Assembly: GCA_030531505.1 (NCBI GenBank)
Contig: JAUNNH010000002.1
Span: 55,964-119,963, forward strand
Direction of reading: 5' to 3'
DNA from: Eubacteriales bacterium
Lineage (GTDB): Bacteria > Bacillota > Clostridia > Oscillospirales > Oscillospiraceae
Length of the DNA stretch: 64,000 nt
Both the position numbers and the translations under genes were made by a program. Of this stretch, positions 51,564 to 59,876 are shown one piece after another. The stretch's first letter is position 1. Each line of letters opens with the position of its first letter. The notes under the pieces were generated by a model. That model was not told where the DNA came from. It searched no databases and saw nothing but the letters and a program-made list of their open reading frames with translations.

Positions 51564-52691
51564 TCAATATATGTTTCGCGTCATATCGTAGCTCACATCG
51601 CCCACACCGCGGTACGCGGTCACGTGGCGCCAGTTGACGAAGGCCTCGCGGATCGCGTGGCTGCGCGGCGTCGTCTGCCAGCCGCAGTCGGTGGCGTCCT
51701 CGCTGCCCCAGAGGATGATCGTGGCATCGGGGAAGCGGTCGACCCAGGTGTTGAAGTCGTCAGAATCGAGATCGGTGAACTTGAACATGCCGAAGGAGAA
51801 GGCAGGCATGTTCTCCAGGAAATCCAGGTCGACGCAGGCCTGGTCATAGCAGAGGTTCAGCTCCTGGATCGCGTGCAGCTTTTCGAGGAAATGGAAGCTG
51901 CGGATCTTGGGGCAGCGCTGCAGCTCGAGGCGGCTGAGCTTCTCGAGCGAGCCGAGCGGGCTTGCGTCCGTGATGGGGTTTCCGGCGAGAATCAGCACCT
52001 CGAGCTCCCGCAGCTCACCGATCAGACTGCAGTCGGTCAGCGCGTTGAAGCCGAGGTCCAGCGCCCGCAGCCGCCGGCAGTATTTGAGGATCGGATAGAG
52101 CTCCTCGTCCGTATAGCGGTGGTTGAAGCCGCTGCGCAGCGTGGAGAAGACCGGGATGTCGGTCCGGATCCGTGCCCCCGCGAAATCGAAGACCCAGTCG
52201 AAAAAGAGCCCGGGCCGCACGGCATCCAGCCGGTCAAGGTCCTCTATGGTGGCCTCGACGCCGCGCAGGTCGACATAGCGCAGCTCCGGCAGGCAGCGGA
52301 TCGCCTCTTCCAGACCGCGGAGCGTGGTCGCCTTCAGCTCGACCGCGTCGCTCGGATAGGTGGTCCCGTCGTAGACATAGTTCCAGCGGATCTCACAGTC
52401 CGGCAGCCGCTCGCGCAGGGCGAGCAGCGCGTCGTACTCGGTGCTCTGGCGCGCGTCGATCCGCCGCAGGGAGGGCAGATCGGCCAGCGCCAGGATCTCC
52501 TCCGCGGTCTCGCCTTGCAGCGTCCAGCTCTCCGGGGGCGGCGTCACCTCGACGACGACGGGCGTGGGCGAGGGGACGACCGCTTCGAGCGCGGGCAGTT
52601 TCTTATGAAAAAAGTCGGGGAAGAGGCAATAGCAGACGGCTGCGTCCAGGAGGACAAAAACCGCCAGAATGGCCAGATTGCGCTTCAGAAT
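51564..52691 (-). CDS. Membrane-anchored leucine-rich repeat protein
   Basis: An envelope protein with leucine-rich repeats (LRALDLGFNALTD, LEVLILAGNPITD, LSRLELQRCPK, IQELNLCYD) spread over about 200 residues. A GTG at 52547 is a possible start, but the same frame continues 48 codons further and encodes a clear N-terminal helix (LKRNLAILAVFVLLDAAV) and a Pro/Val linker. That extension begins with ATT at 52691, 9 bases after AAAGGG, with no ATG, GTG or TTG available. I annotate from the ATT. Function unknown; probably protein binding at the surface. Confidence 0.65.
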   Translation of the reverse strand: MLKRNLAILAVFVLLDAAVCYCLFPDFFHKKLPALEAVVPSPTPVVVEVTPPPESWTLQGETAEEILALADLPSLRRIDARQSTEYDALLALRERLPDCEIRWNYVYDGTTYPSDAVELKATTLRGLEEAIRCLPELRYVDLRGVEATIEDLDRLDAVRPGLFFDWVFDFAGARIRTDIPVFSTLRSGFNHRYTDEELYPILKYCRRLRALDLGFNALTDCSLIGELRELEVLILAGNPITDASPLGSLEKLSRLELQRCPKIRSFHFLEKLHAIQELNLCYDQACVDLDFLENMPAFSFGMFKFTDLDSDDFNTWVDRFPDATIILWGSEDATDCGWQTTPRSHAIREAFVNWRHVTAYRGVGDVSYDMTRNIY

Positions 52692-52723
52692 GGTGCTGCA
52701 CCCTTTCGTAAAGGTCGGGGGAG

Positions 52724-53806
52724 TTAATACTGATACATGGCCTCCGTGAGGAGCTTTTCATTCTCCTCCCAGAGCAGCAGCCGCACGCGGTTGTCCTCCT
52801 GCACGGGACCGTGCAGGCCCTCCGTCTCTGTGCGGTAGAGGATATCCACCAGATAGTGGCCGTCCTTGAAATCCACGCAGAGATTGAGTGTGTGGTCGAC
52901 GATCTGGATGGAGCGGGTGTTGCCGAAGCCGAAGTTGTTGCGCACGCTGAAAAGCCGATCCTCCAGCTCACCGCCGCGCACGATCTTGTCGCGCAGATCG
53001 GCCCAGAAGCCGATGCCGCCGCGGCGCAGATCGCCCGCGTAGGGCAGGTAGGCGTTGAGATAATCCAGCGCGAAGCTCTCCAGCTGCTCGCGCACGGTGC
53101 TGCTGCAGTTGGACAGGTAATAGGCCTCGTTCAGATTCTCTTCCGGGATCTCCCGTCCGCCGGCGGTCAGCACGCGCAGCGGCTCGCTGCGCAGGGTCGG
53201 GCCGAGGGCGTAGCGGACCATCGTGGGCTGCTTGGGAACCAGGTCGCGGCAGGCCTCCAGCGCCTGATAGGGGATGTCCGTCTCGGTGATGAAACGCTCG
53301 TCGAGCTCCATCTCACCCAGGCATACGCGGTAATCCGAGGGCACCGTGATCTCATATTGGTGCGTATAGGCGCCGAGCTCGCACTCGATGCCGTCGACCT
53401 CCCAGGCGCGGAAGCCCCAATGCTCCTCCTCGCTCTGGTGCATTGTGAGCTGTGCGAAGCACTGGTCGTCCGCGTCGAAAAGCCCGTAGCGCTTCTCGCT
53501 CTGCGTATCGCTGCGGATCTCGCGGCAGTCGGCATTCAGGATCATGTTGCGGACGAAGCTGCGCTCATCCTCCTCGGAGTCGAGACGCTCGTCCATGTTC
53601 GTGAGACTCGCCGTCCACGCGTCGTCCAGCTTGCCCTCCGCACAAGAGAACAGAAAACGGTCAATGCAGTTGCCGCTGCGGCTGTCCTCATAGGCCTGCA
53701 GATAGAGCTTCAGCACAAAGAGCGCCGCGCCCGCCAGCAGCAGAAAAACCAGGCAATAGATCAGCAGGCCCAGGCCGAAGCGGGAGCCCCTTCTTCTCTC
53801 TCTCAT
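52724..53806 (-). CDS. Single-pass membrane protein of unknown function
   Basis: A 360-residue protein with an Arg-rich start (MRERRRGSR), a membrane helix at about 10-33, and a 320-residue outside domain with no motif I recognise. The outside domain is acidic and resembles two repeats of a cystatin/NTF2-like fold only loosely. It lies between the leucine-rich repeat gene and the NAGPA-type gene on the same strand; 13 bases separate it from the latter. Confidence 0.6.
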   Translation of the reverse strand: MRERRRGSRFGLGLLIYCLVFLLLAGAALFVLKLYLQAYEDSRSGNCIDRFLFSCAEGKLDDAWTASLTNMDERLDSEEDERSFVRNMILNADCREIRSDTQSEKRYGLFDADDQCFAQLTMHQSEEEHWGFRAWEVDGIECELGAYTHQYEITVPSDYRVCLGEMELDERFITETDIPYQALEACRDLVPKQPTMVRYALGPTLRSEPLRVLTAGGREIPEENLNEAYYLSNCSSTVREQLESFALDYLNAYLPYAGDLRRGGIGFWADLRDKIVRGGELEDRLFSVRNNFGFGNTRSIQIVDHTLNLCVDFKDGHYLVDILYRTETEGLHGPVQEDNRVRLLLWEENEKLLTEAMYQY

Positions 53807-53818
53807 GGCACTCCCTCC

Positions 53819-54862
53819 TTAGGGCATGACCAGAAACGCGGTCGGGATCGGGCGCACGCCGATGACCGCGGCGGTGTTGTTCAGATAGTGGCCGTCCATC
53901 CACATGAGGCTGGAGGAGCCGCCGTCCAGGTTGCCGGCGTTCACAGCGCCGAAGGCGAGCATCTGCTCGGCCAGATCCTTGTACGAGGCGCCGAGGCTCG
54001 TGGCCCGGCGGCCGTCGATCACAAGCAGCAAAATCGCGCCGTCGCTGCGCTGCCCGATGGCGGTGCGGGGATTGAGGCCGCTGGTCAGCGTCGCGTCGTC
54101 CATCGGCTGGCCGTTGACGATCAGGATCGGCCCGTAGCCGCAGCCCTGCTGGATGTTTTTGTCCTTGATCTCCTGGGAGTTCGCGAGGCCGACATGCAGG
54201 ATGCCCTTGTCATCGAGCCCGACAAAGCCGTGCCCCACGCCGAGATCCCCGCAATAGATCTGCCCATCCTTGACCACAAGATGCTCCGGCATGCTGCCGT
54301 TGCCCATGCCGTTGGGGTCCTGAAAGCCGCCGCCGTTGACTGCGGCGACCGCACCGAAATTCTCGGCAAACTCCGCCACCGTATAGCCGCGGTAGCCCGC
54401 GTCCTGCGGCGAGTAGCCGAGCACGACGCGCATCGGATCGAGCACGATCAGCATATAGCCTGTGTAGCTCTCGCCGGCCACCGGCACGAGGATCAGCCCG
54501 TCGCCGTCCTCATCCGTATAGCCCCAGGCGTCCGCCGCGCTCTCCGTATCGTTCTCGGAGGGGGAAGCGATTTGGATCAGAGAGACGTCGGTCTCCACGG
54601 TGACTTCTTCGGGCTGCATCTCGATGGCGGCGATCTCCTCCTTTGAGAGGACGAGATCGGCCAGGAAGCCGATAGCGCTCGTCTCACGCACGGAGAGCAC
54701 GAACTGGTTGCGTGCCGTCACCGAGGGGCCGCGGCAGACGATATAGATAACGCCGTAAAGGAAAGCGCACAGCAGCAGCAGCGTCACCAGCAGCACGATA
54801 AAGATGCGCAGGATGACGCGGCCGGCGGTCAGACGCGGTGGATGTGCATGTCTCGGAGCCAT
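53819..54862 (-). CDS. Phosphodiester glycosidase (NAGPA) domain protein
   Basis: A 347-residue protein with an N-terminal membrane helix (about 16-42) and an outside NAGPA domain. The domain hallmarks are AAVNGGGFQDP, NPRTAIGQRSDGAILLLVIDGR and AGNLDGGSSS. Homologues hydrolyse GlcNAc-phosphodiester bonds; in Firmicutes they are thought to act on wall polymers or teichoic acid decorations. The location in a group of envelope proteins supports a surface role. Confidence 0.88.
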   Translation of the reverse strand: MAPRHAHPPRLTAGRVILRIFIVLLVTLLLLCAFLYGVIYIVCRGPSVTARNQFVLSVRETSAIGFLADLVLSKEEIAAIEMQPEEVTVETDVSLIQIASPSENDTESAADAWGYTDEDGDGLILVPVAGESYTGYMLIVLDPMRVVLGYSPQDAGYRGYTVAEFAENFGAVAAVNGGGFQDPNGMGNGSMPEHLVVKDGQIYCGDLGVGHGFVGLDDKGILHVGLANSQEIKDKNIQQGCGYGPILIVNGQPMDDATLTSGLNPRTAIGQRSDGAILLLVIDGRRATSLGASYKDLAEQMLAFGAVNAGNLDGGSSSLMWMDGHYLNNTAAVIGVRPIPTAFLVMP

Positions 54863-54881
54863 AAGAGGGATGATTCCTTTC

Positions 54882-55976
54882 TCAACCCGCGCTGTCCGCG
54901 CGGGCGGTTTCTTTGCGGATGGGATAGGCGGTGTATTCTTCCGGATCGAGCTCGATCTCCTCCAGCCCCCAGGAGAAGAGCCCGTAGGTATAGGCGTGGA
55001 CGGAGATGGTGTTGTGGTCGTCGTTTGAGCAGGCGATCACCAGCACATCGACGCCGAGATCCGCCATCCGGTGGATCTCCGGATAGTCGCGCGCCTTCTC
55101 CTGCTCGAAGAGCCCCAGCACGGTCCCATGCTCGGCGAGGATCCGGCAGTCGTCGTCCGAGAGCAGGATCGCCGAGGGCATGACCCATTCCATGCCAGCG
55201 TCCAGACAGAGCGCGGCGTGGACCGGGATATGAAAGTCGCGCTGCAGGACGACGGCCGCGTGGAGCGCCGTGTAGCTTCCGGCGCTGGAGCCGACCGTGA
55301 TCGCATCGTGCAGCACGATCCCGCATTCCTGCGCGACCTGCTCGAGCACCTCGGCGGCCTTGGGGATGCCGGAGCCCATGTGCATGAGCACCGACTCGTA
55401 GTGGAACAGCATCACGGCGTTGGGCTGGAAGTACTTCAAATAATGGTAGACGCCTCGCCGGTAGAGATAATCCTCGCCCGCGCCGCCCGCGAAATAGACG
55501 CAGCAGCGCGTGTTTTCATCGCAGGTGAAGGGGACGTAGATATAGCCCAGGGAGATGGCGTAGAGCTTCCCGTCCGGGAAGTCCCGCAGCCAGTTTTGCG
55601 GGACGAGATAGCGGTCCTTTTCCGGGATCGGTTCGGCGTTGAGACGCTTCAGGCAATAGTCCCGGTTGATCTCGCTGTCTGAAAAATCATCCAGCTGCTC
55701 AAAGAGAGCGGCGGCTTTCTCAAACTCGCAGCGGCGCATCGTCATCACGGCCTCGCGGTAGACATCCGCCGGCGAGCCGTCCAGCTCGTCCTCCACGACG
55801 ACGCGCATCGTGGGCCGGGGCGTCGGAACGGGCGTGGCTGTAGGGGGAGCGGGCTGTGGTGTTGGATCGGGGGCTGCGGGCACGGCCGGTCCGGCACAGC
55901 CGGAGAGCAGCAGGGAAAGACACAAAAGGGCAGAGACCAGCAGGGAAAGGACTCTGCCCGGAGAGAGTTCAGTCAT
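54882..55976 (-). CDS. Lipoprotein with alpha/beta-hydrolase-like domain
   Basis: A 364-residue lipoprotein: signal peptide with lipobox LLSGC (Cys27), a Pro/Thr/Ala linker, a TPR-like helix pair (VMTMRRCEFEKAAALFEQL), then an alpha/beta-hydrolase-like domain with the elbow GSSAGSY near 225. It is the only binding- or envelope-type protein in the window with a clear lipobox. Substrate unknown. Confidence 0.65.
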   Translation of the reverse strand: MTELSPGRVLSLLVSALLCLSLLLSGCAGPAVPAAPDPTPQPAPPTATPVPTPRPTMRVVVEDELDGSPADVYREAVMTMRRCEFEKAAALFEQLDDFSDSEINRDYCLKRLNAEPIPEKDRYLVPQNWLRDFPDGKLYAISLGYIYVPFTCDENTRCCVYFAGGAGEDYLYRRGVYHYLKYFQPNAVMLFHYESVLMHMGSGIPKAAEVLEQVAQECGIVLHDAITVGSSAGSYTALHAAVVLQRDFHIPVHAALCLDAGMEWVMPSAILLSDDDCRILAEHGTVLGLFEQEKARDYPEIHRMADLGVDVLVIACSNDDHNTISVHAYTYGLFSWGLEEIELDPEEYTAYPIRKETARADSAG

Positions 55977-55997
55977 GGTATGGCATACCTTTTGCTT

Positions 55998-56720
55998 TCA
56001 AAGATATTCTGGCCTCGGCACGTTTCCGCAGTAGCGCTCGTAGTACATGGCGTGGGTGAGCGTGTAATACGGCGTGACCCAGACGGAGACCAGATAGCCG
56101 ACGTAAGGGAGGGAGCTCAGAAGCAGCCAGCCGAAAAAGCTCAGATCGAGCTTGAACAGTTCGGCTTTGCGTCCGGCCGTGAGCGCTTTGCTCTCGCGGA
56201 TGCAGTCCATGACTCCGTATTCGGGGTGATCGAGCAGAACATAGGTGGACATGCTGTAGCGATAGACGGCGATGATGCCGGGCACGATCAGCAGCAGGCT
56301 CCACAGGAAGACCAGGACGGAACGGACGATGTTCAAAAGGAGGATCTTCCAGAAGAAGCCGAAGCCGTCCAGCAGATTCCCCGTCGCTGCGCCGACGCCG
56401 CGCACGGTGTTGAGGATAAAGAGCGTGAAGCCGACACCCACGATCGCCATCACGAGCTCCAGCGCGGCGTTGATGAGCCAGGCCGGCGTGCTCGGCATCG
56501 AGGAGCTGAGCACCGAGAGCGCGTGTTCGATCTTGCCCTGCTGGACGAAGTTCATATAGCGCTCCAGCGTGGCGTAGGAGATCCCCACCAGACGGGCAGA
56601 CAGGAAGGAAACCACGGCGCTGAGCGCGACGTATACCGCGCTGGTAAAGAGCACGCTCGGCTGCGCGGTCTGGATCAATCCGCGCGCCTGCTGCTTGAGC
56701 AGCGGACGGTTCAATTCCAT
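55998..56720 (-). CDS. DUF975-family membrane protein
   Basis: A 240-residue protein with about five membrane helices and the DUF975 features: N-terminal RGLIQTAQPSV, central VGFTLFILNTVRG, and the conserved LLIVPGIIAVYRYSMSTYVLLDHP with the following ESKALTAGRKAELFKLDLSF. Function unknown. It heads the minus-strand envelope group. Confidence 0.85.
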   Translation of the reverse strand: MELNRPLLKQQARGLIQTAQPSVLFTSAVYVALSAVVSFLSARLVGISYATLERYMNFVQQGKIEHALSVLSSSMPSTPAWLINAALELVMAIVGVGFTLFILNTVRGVGAATGNLLDGFGFFWKILLLNIVRSVLVFLWSLLLIVPGIIAVYRYSMSTYVLLDHPEYGVMDCIRESKALTAGRKAELFKLDLSFFGWLLLSSLPYVGYLVSVWVTPYYTLTHAMYYERYCGNVPRPEYL

Positions 56721-56817
56721 ACAATCCCTCCTGAAATCTCAAGGTTCGTTCTTCTTATCATACCATTTGCGAAGGGGGATGTAAAGGAAAAAATGTATCG
56801 CTTTTTCGGAAAAACAC

Positions 56818-56846
56818 TTGACAAAGACAGGTGGCGGTGCTATTAT
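56818..56846 (+). promoter_or_regulatory. tRNA-Leu promoter
   Basis: TTGACA (56818-56823), 17 bases, TATTAT (56841-56846) with TGC in front. The mature tRNA starts 19 bases later. Confidence 0.85.
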
Positions 56847-56864
56847 GATCAAGCGTTCCAGAGA

Positions 56865-56953
56865 TGCGCGAGTGGTGGAATTGGCAGACTCGCTAGATTC
56901 AGGTTCTAGTGCTCACTCCGGGCGTGCGGGTTCAAGTCCCGCCTCGCGCACCA
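56865..56953 (+). tRNA. tRNA-Leu (anticodon CAG)
   Basis: An 89-base class II tRNA with encoded CCA. The acceptor stem is TGCGCGA/TCGCGCA, the anticodon stem CTAGA/TCTAG closes the loop TTCAGGT with anticodon CAG at 56900-56902, and a long variable arm precedes GGTTCAAGTCC. It reads CUG, the main Leu codon of this GC-rich genome. A remnant integrase lies just downstream, as at tRNA genes used as insertion sites. Confidence 0.97.
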
Positions 56954-56956
56954 AAG

Positions 56957-56991
56957 AAAAAGCCCTAAATCGAAAGATTTAGGGCTTTTTT
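56957..56991 (+). terminator. tRNA-Leu terminator
   Basis: AAAAAGCCCTAAATC and GATTTAGGGCTTTTT pair around GAAA, followed by more T. Confidence 0.95.
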
Positions 56992-57124
56992 CTAACTTTT
57001 TAAGGAAATTCCTCGAGTGCTAGAACGGCCCTTTTGCCAGCATCCAACAAAACATCCAACAAGATCGACCAAGGCCTTCTTTTGTCGTTCGGACTCATTG
57101 TCCGCAAAGCAGAGCGTTTTTCTC

Positions 57125-57412
57125 TCATGCCAGCAGCAGATCCAGCACATCGGCGGTGTCTTTCTTGCCCTCCATCGACACGTGGGTGTAGATGTCCAGG
57201 GTAGTGGACGCCTTCTCATGGCCGAGGAATTCCTGCACCTGCTTGATCGTATGCCCTTGGTTGACCAGCATGCTGCCCGCCGTATGGCGAAGGTCATGAA
57301 AGCGGATGTGCGGCAGATGGTTGTTCTTCAGGAGAAGCGAGAAATGGGAGGAAACGTAATCCGGGGAGAAGGGCGTATTGTGATCGGATATGTTGAACTT
57401 CTCCCTGCCTTG
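57125..57412 (-). pseudogene. Tyrosine recombinase (integrase) C-terminal remnant
   Basis: The minus strand encodes about 95 residues of a phage/ICE-type integrase catalytic domain: the His-x-x-Arg box in FHDLRHTAGSMLVNQG, then QVQEFLGHEKASTTLDIYTH with the catalytic Tyr. A TAA at 57413-57415 ends the open frame upstream, and the N-terminal arm-binding and core domains with the first catalytic Arg are gone. No start codon is associated. It is inert debris of an element that used the neighbouring tRNA-Leu region. Confidence 0.88.
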
Positions 57413-57614
57413 TTAAGTGGGGAGAAGGGAAGAGGTCGCTGCCATCTATGTAAAGTGCTCACCTGACAGAGCAGGCTTTTCTAACACATTTCTAACATCT
57501 TCATAAAATCGACTAAGCCTTTGTGATATTTCGTGATGGCTATAAAATCGCATCACCATTGTTCCGGTGTTTTCGATGAACAGCGGAAAACAGCAAAAAT
57601 CATACCGCATGCCC

Positions 57615-57643
57615 TTGCAAAACGATAGCCTATCCGCTATAAT
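57615..57643 (+). promoter_or_regulatory. Strong promoter ahead of the methyltransferase operon
   Basis: TTGCAA (57615-57620), 17 bases, TATAAT (57638-57643). The first GTTAG-N6-CTAAC dyad begins two bases after the -10 box. Confidence 0.75.
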
Positions 57644-57644
57644 G

Positions 57645-57748
57645 GTTAGCGGTGTCTAACGAGCCTCATTTGCCCATCGTACAGTGACCCGAAACTGGAC
57701 ATCTGTACGGTGGGCGTTTTCATCACCCGACGGTTAGATGGCACTAAC
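57645..57748 (+). promoter_or_regulatory. Two GTTAG-N6-CTAAC operator-like dyads
   Basis: GTTAGCGGTGTCTAAC (57645-57660) covers the predicted transcript start and GTTAGATGGCACTAAC (57733-57748) lies 88 bases downstream. Both have the same 5-base arms and 6-base spacer, as expected for a dimeric TetR- or MarR-type repressor. Confidence 0.55.
57672..57720 (+). terminator. Terminator-like leader hairpin between the dyads
   Basis: GCCCATCGTACAG (57672-57684) pairs with CTGTACGGTGGGC (57703-57715), one G-U, then GTTTT. It may attenuate the operon or end a short leader RNA of about 70 bases. Confidence 0.5.
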
Positions 57749-57750
57749 AG

Positions 57751-57903
57751 ACTGCTTCCTTTTTGACGCCCTCCAAGCGAGAGGAAAATGCGGAGACAGC
57801 CGAACAGGACGCCTGCCGGATTGAGCATGATATCAGCCGCGAGACTTTTGAGAAGCTCAAAGCCTGTTGGGAGACGATCGCGAAGGGAGTGCGAAAGCCG
57901 TGA
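57751..57903 (+). pseudogene. C-terminal fragment of a small protein, possibly a regulator
   Basis: After a TAA at 57746-57748, 50 codons remain open to a TGA that overlaps the GTG of the methyltransferase gene. The helical tail includes CRIEHDISRETFEKLKACWE and resembles the end of a MarR-type regulator, but the DNA-binding part is missing. The overlap with the next gene suggests it was once the first gene of the operon. Identification is tentative. Confidence 0.3.
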
Positions 57904-58514
57904 AAAAGAAAACCTGGGACCTGTACGCCCCGATCTATGAGAGAGCTATGCGCGCCGACCGGAAGGTCTACGCCTTTATGTACGAGCGGATCCCGACGGT
58001 CATCCACGGCAAAGAAGTGCTGGAGATCGCCACCGGGCCGGGTTTGCTTGCCAAGCACGTGGCGGGCGCGGCCAAGCGAATGATCGCCACAGACTATTCC
58101 AATGGCATGATACGGGAGGCGAAGAAAGGCGCGATCCCGGCAAACCTCACATTTGAGGTAGCGGACGCAACGGCTCTGCCCTACGCGGACGACAGCTTCG
58201 ACGCAGTGCTGATCGCCAACGCCCTGCATGTGATGCCGGAGCCGGAGAAGGCTCTGCGGGAGATCGACCGGGTGCTGCGGCCGGGCGGCATCCTGATTGC
58301 GCCGAACTTTGTGGAGCATCAGGCCGGAATTGCAAGCCGGATCTGGTCAGAGATCTTGAGCCTGGCAGGCGTGAGCTTTGAACACCAGTGGACTTCACAG
58401 GAATATCTTGCCTGGCTGGAAGAGCATGGCTGGCGCGTCACTTTCAGCAAGGAAATGGCGGCGCGGATCACACTGATGTACGCCGAGTGCGCAAGAGAGG
58501 AAGATAAAGCATGA
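57900..58514 (+). CDS. Class I SAM-dependent methyltransferase (operon gene 1)
   Basis: A 204-residue Rossmann methyltransferase. Motif I is VLEIATGPGLLAKHV, motif II ATDYSNGMIREA, and post-motif VLRPGGILIAPNF. The WDLYAPIYERAM start is seen in ubiquinone/phospholipid-type methyltransferases. The GTG start at 57900 follows AAGGGAG and overlaps the upstream fragment's stop. The next gene overlaps its stop (ATGA). Substrate unknown, small-molecule or lipid likely. Confidence 0.85.
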   Translation: MKKKTWDLYAPIYERAMRADRKVYAFMYERIPTVIHGKEVLEIATGPGLLAKHVAGAAKRMIATDYSNGMIREAKKGAIPANLTFEVADATALPYADDSFDAVLIANALHVMPEPEKALREIDRVLRPGGILIAPNFVEHQAGIASRIWSEILSLAGVSFEHQWTSQEYLAWLEEHGWRVTFSKEMAARITLMYAECAREEDKA

Positions 58515-58921
58515 ACGCGAGAGAACCCATATATGAGACCCGGATTTCAGATACTCGCTGGTGGGCCTATGACATCCCGGGAAACGCGGGATGGATCGCC
58601 TATCTGGCCTGCCTGTTCCATAGTCTGAAGCGCGGGTTGAACACATTCATTATTGCGGCGCTGCTGCCCGGCGGCCTAATGGGGCTTGGTGTCGGAGAAC
58701 TGATCAGCGAGCGCATCGCCGGGCTTGACCGGGTGCTGCCGAAGCGCCGCCTGCTGCGGGGCTTCGGGGCGCTGACCACGGGCGGGATCAGCGGCATGAT
58801 CGTCTCCGCCCTTGGACTTGTGATACAGAAGGAAAAGAAACATCCGGCCATCATGCTGGCGGGCTCCGTTCTCTGCGCGGTGTTCGCCGGGCTCTGCTGG
58901 CAGGGATACAAGAAAAGATAA
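58511..58921 (+). CDS. Small membrane protein of unknown function (operon gene 2)
   Basis: A 136-residue protein with about three hydrophobic segments (near 40-62, 85-106, 115-131) and a Trp-rich N-terminus (TRWWAYDIPGNAGW). Its start overlaps the preceding methyltransferase by four bases. No family recognised. Confidence 0.65.
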   Translation: MNAREPIYETRISDTRWWAYDIPGNAGWIAYLACLFHSLKRGLNTFIIAALLPGGLMGLGVGELISERIAGLDRVLPKRRLLRGFGALTTGGISGMIVSALGLVIQKEKKHPAIMLAGSVLCAVFAGLCWQGYKKR

Positions 58922-58955
58922 GGACCGGAAAACGTAGCGGAGGAGGAGCAGAAGC

Positions 58956-59876
58956 ATGTCTTTGAAATATGAAGTGTTAAAACGCCTGGTCAAGGCATCG
59001 GGGATCAAAAAACGCTGGGTCGGCCAGAGCACCGAAGAGCTGCTGGAGGACCGCCGGAGGCAAAATGCCCGAAACCGCATCCCCGAGCTGAAGGACGACG
59101 CCTTCACCATCAGCCGGATCGAAGTCATGGGCTGTCCGGTTTTGAAGCTGATCCACAAACAGGGCGCGGATCATGCCAATCTGTTTTTGATCGGCGGCGG
59201 CATGATCAGCGCGCCGAGACCCGGTTCTATCAGAAAGGCCCTGCGCTTTGCCAAAGAGACGGGGCTGGATCTCTTTGTCCCGTACTACCCGCTCTGCACG
59301 GACTATCCCATTACCAAAGCCTACGAGATGATCCACGAGACCTATCGGGTGATGCTGCGTGATTATGCCGCCGATCACATTTCTGTCCTCGGCACCTCCT
59401 CCGGCGGGAATCTGGCGCTGGGGATGGTTCCCTATATCAACGACGGACATGACGACACCCCAATGCCGTCGTATATCATGGCGATCTCTCCGGGCACCTG
59501 CGTGGACAGTGAGGAAGAGTGGCATCGGATGCTTTCTCTGGACGAGAAGGACGTGGCGATCCCGGCCCAGTACATGAAAATGGCGGTGGAGGTCATGCGC
59601 CACGGGGACGACAGCGTGCCCGATTATATGCTCTGGCTGCAGCGGGCGGACTTTACCGGCTGCCCGCCGGTCACACTCATTTACGGCACCGATGAGACGC
59701 TCTACGCCTGCGCCCCGGCCATCGAGGCGGCGCTGCAGAAGAGCGGAGTTAACTATGAACAGATCCTCGGCGAAGGCCTGTTCCACTGCTATCCCGTCTT
59801 TCCCATCGTGAAAGAGGGCAGAGAGGGCTGGCGGCAGATGGTCGAGCGGATGATCCAATGGAGGGACGAAACATGA
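58956..59876 (+). CDS. Alpha/beta hydrolase, HSL-like (operon gene 3)
   Basis: A 306-residue esterase-like protein. The oxyanion region is LIGGGMIS, a variant of HGGG; the nucleophile elbow is GTSSGGN near 149-155; the acid is in YGTDETL and the His in GLFHCYP. This is the hormone-sensitive-lipase group, which acts on small acyl esters. GAGGAGGAG precedes the ATG. It overlaps the next gene by four bases. Confidence 0.85.
   Translation: MSLKYEVLKRLVKASGIKKRWVGQSTEELLEDRRRQNARNRIPELKDDAFTISRIEVMGCPVLKLIHKQGADHANLFLIGGGMISAPRPGSIRKALRFAKETGLDLFVPYYPLCTDYPITKAYEMIHETYRVMLRDYAADHISVLGTSSGGNLALGMVPYINDGHDDTPMPSYIMAISPGTCVDSEEEWHRMLSLDEKDVAIPAQYMKMAVEVMRHGDDSVPDYMLWLQRADFTGCPPVTLIYGTDETLYACAPAIEAALQKSGVNYEQILGEGLFHCYPVFPIVKEGREGWRQMVERMIQWRDET

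Noticed and set aside
56954..57124. A duplicate of the tRNA-Leu 3' end (att site) inside the window
   Set aside because: I looked for GGTTCAAGTCCCGCC and the acceptor sequence downstream to the window end and saw no second copy.
56992..57297. A 101-codon minus-strand frame starting MTFAIRRAAC
   Set aside because: It is a shifted frame over the integrase remnant; the adjacent frame carries the recombinase motifs.
57413..57614. A gene or RNA in the gap after the integrase remnant
   Set aside because: The stretch is AT-rich, with no frame of note and no clear structure; it looks like decayed element DNA.
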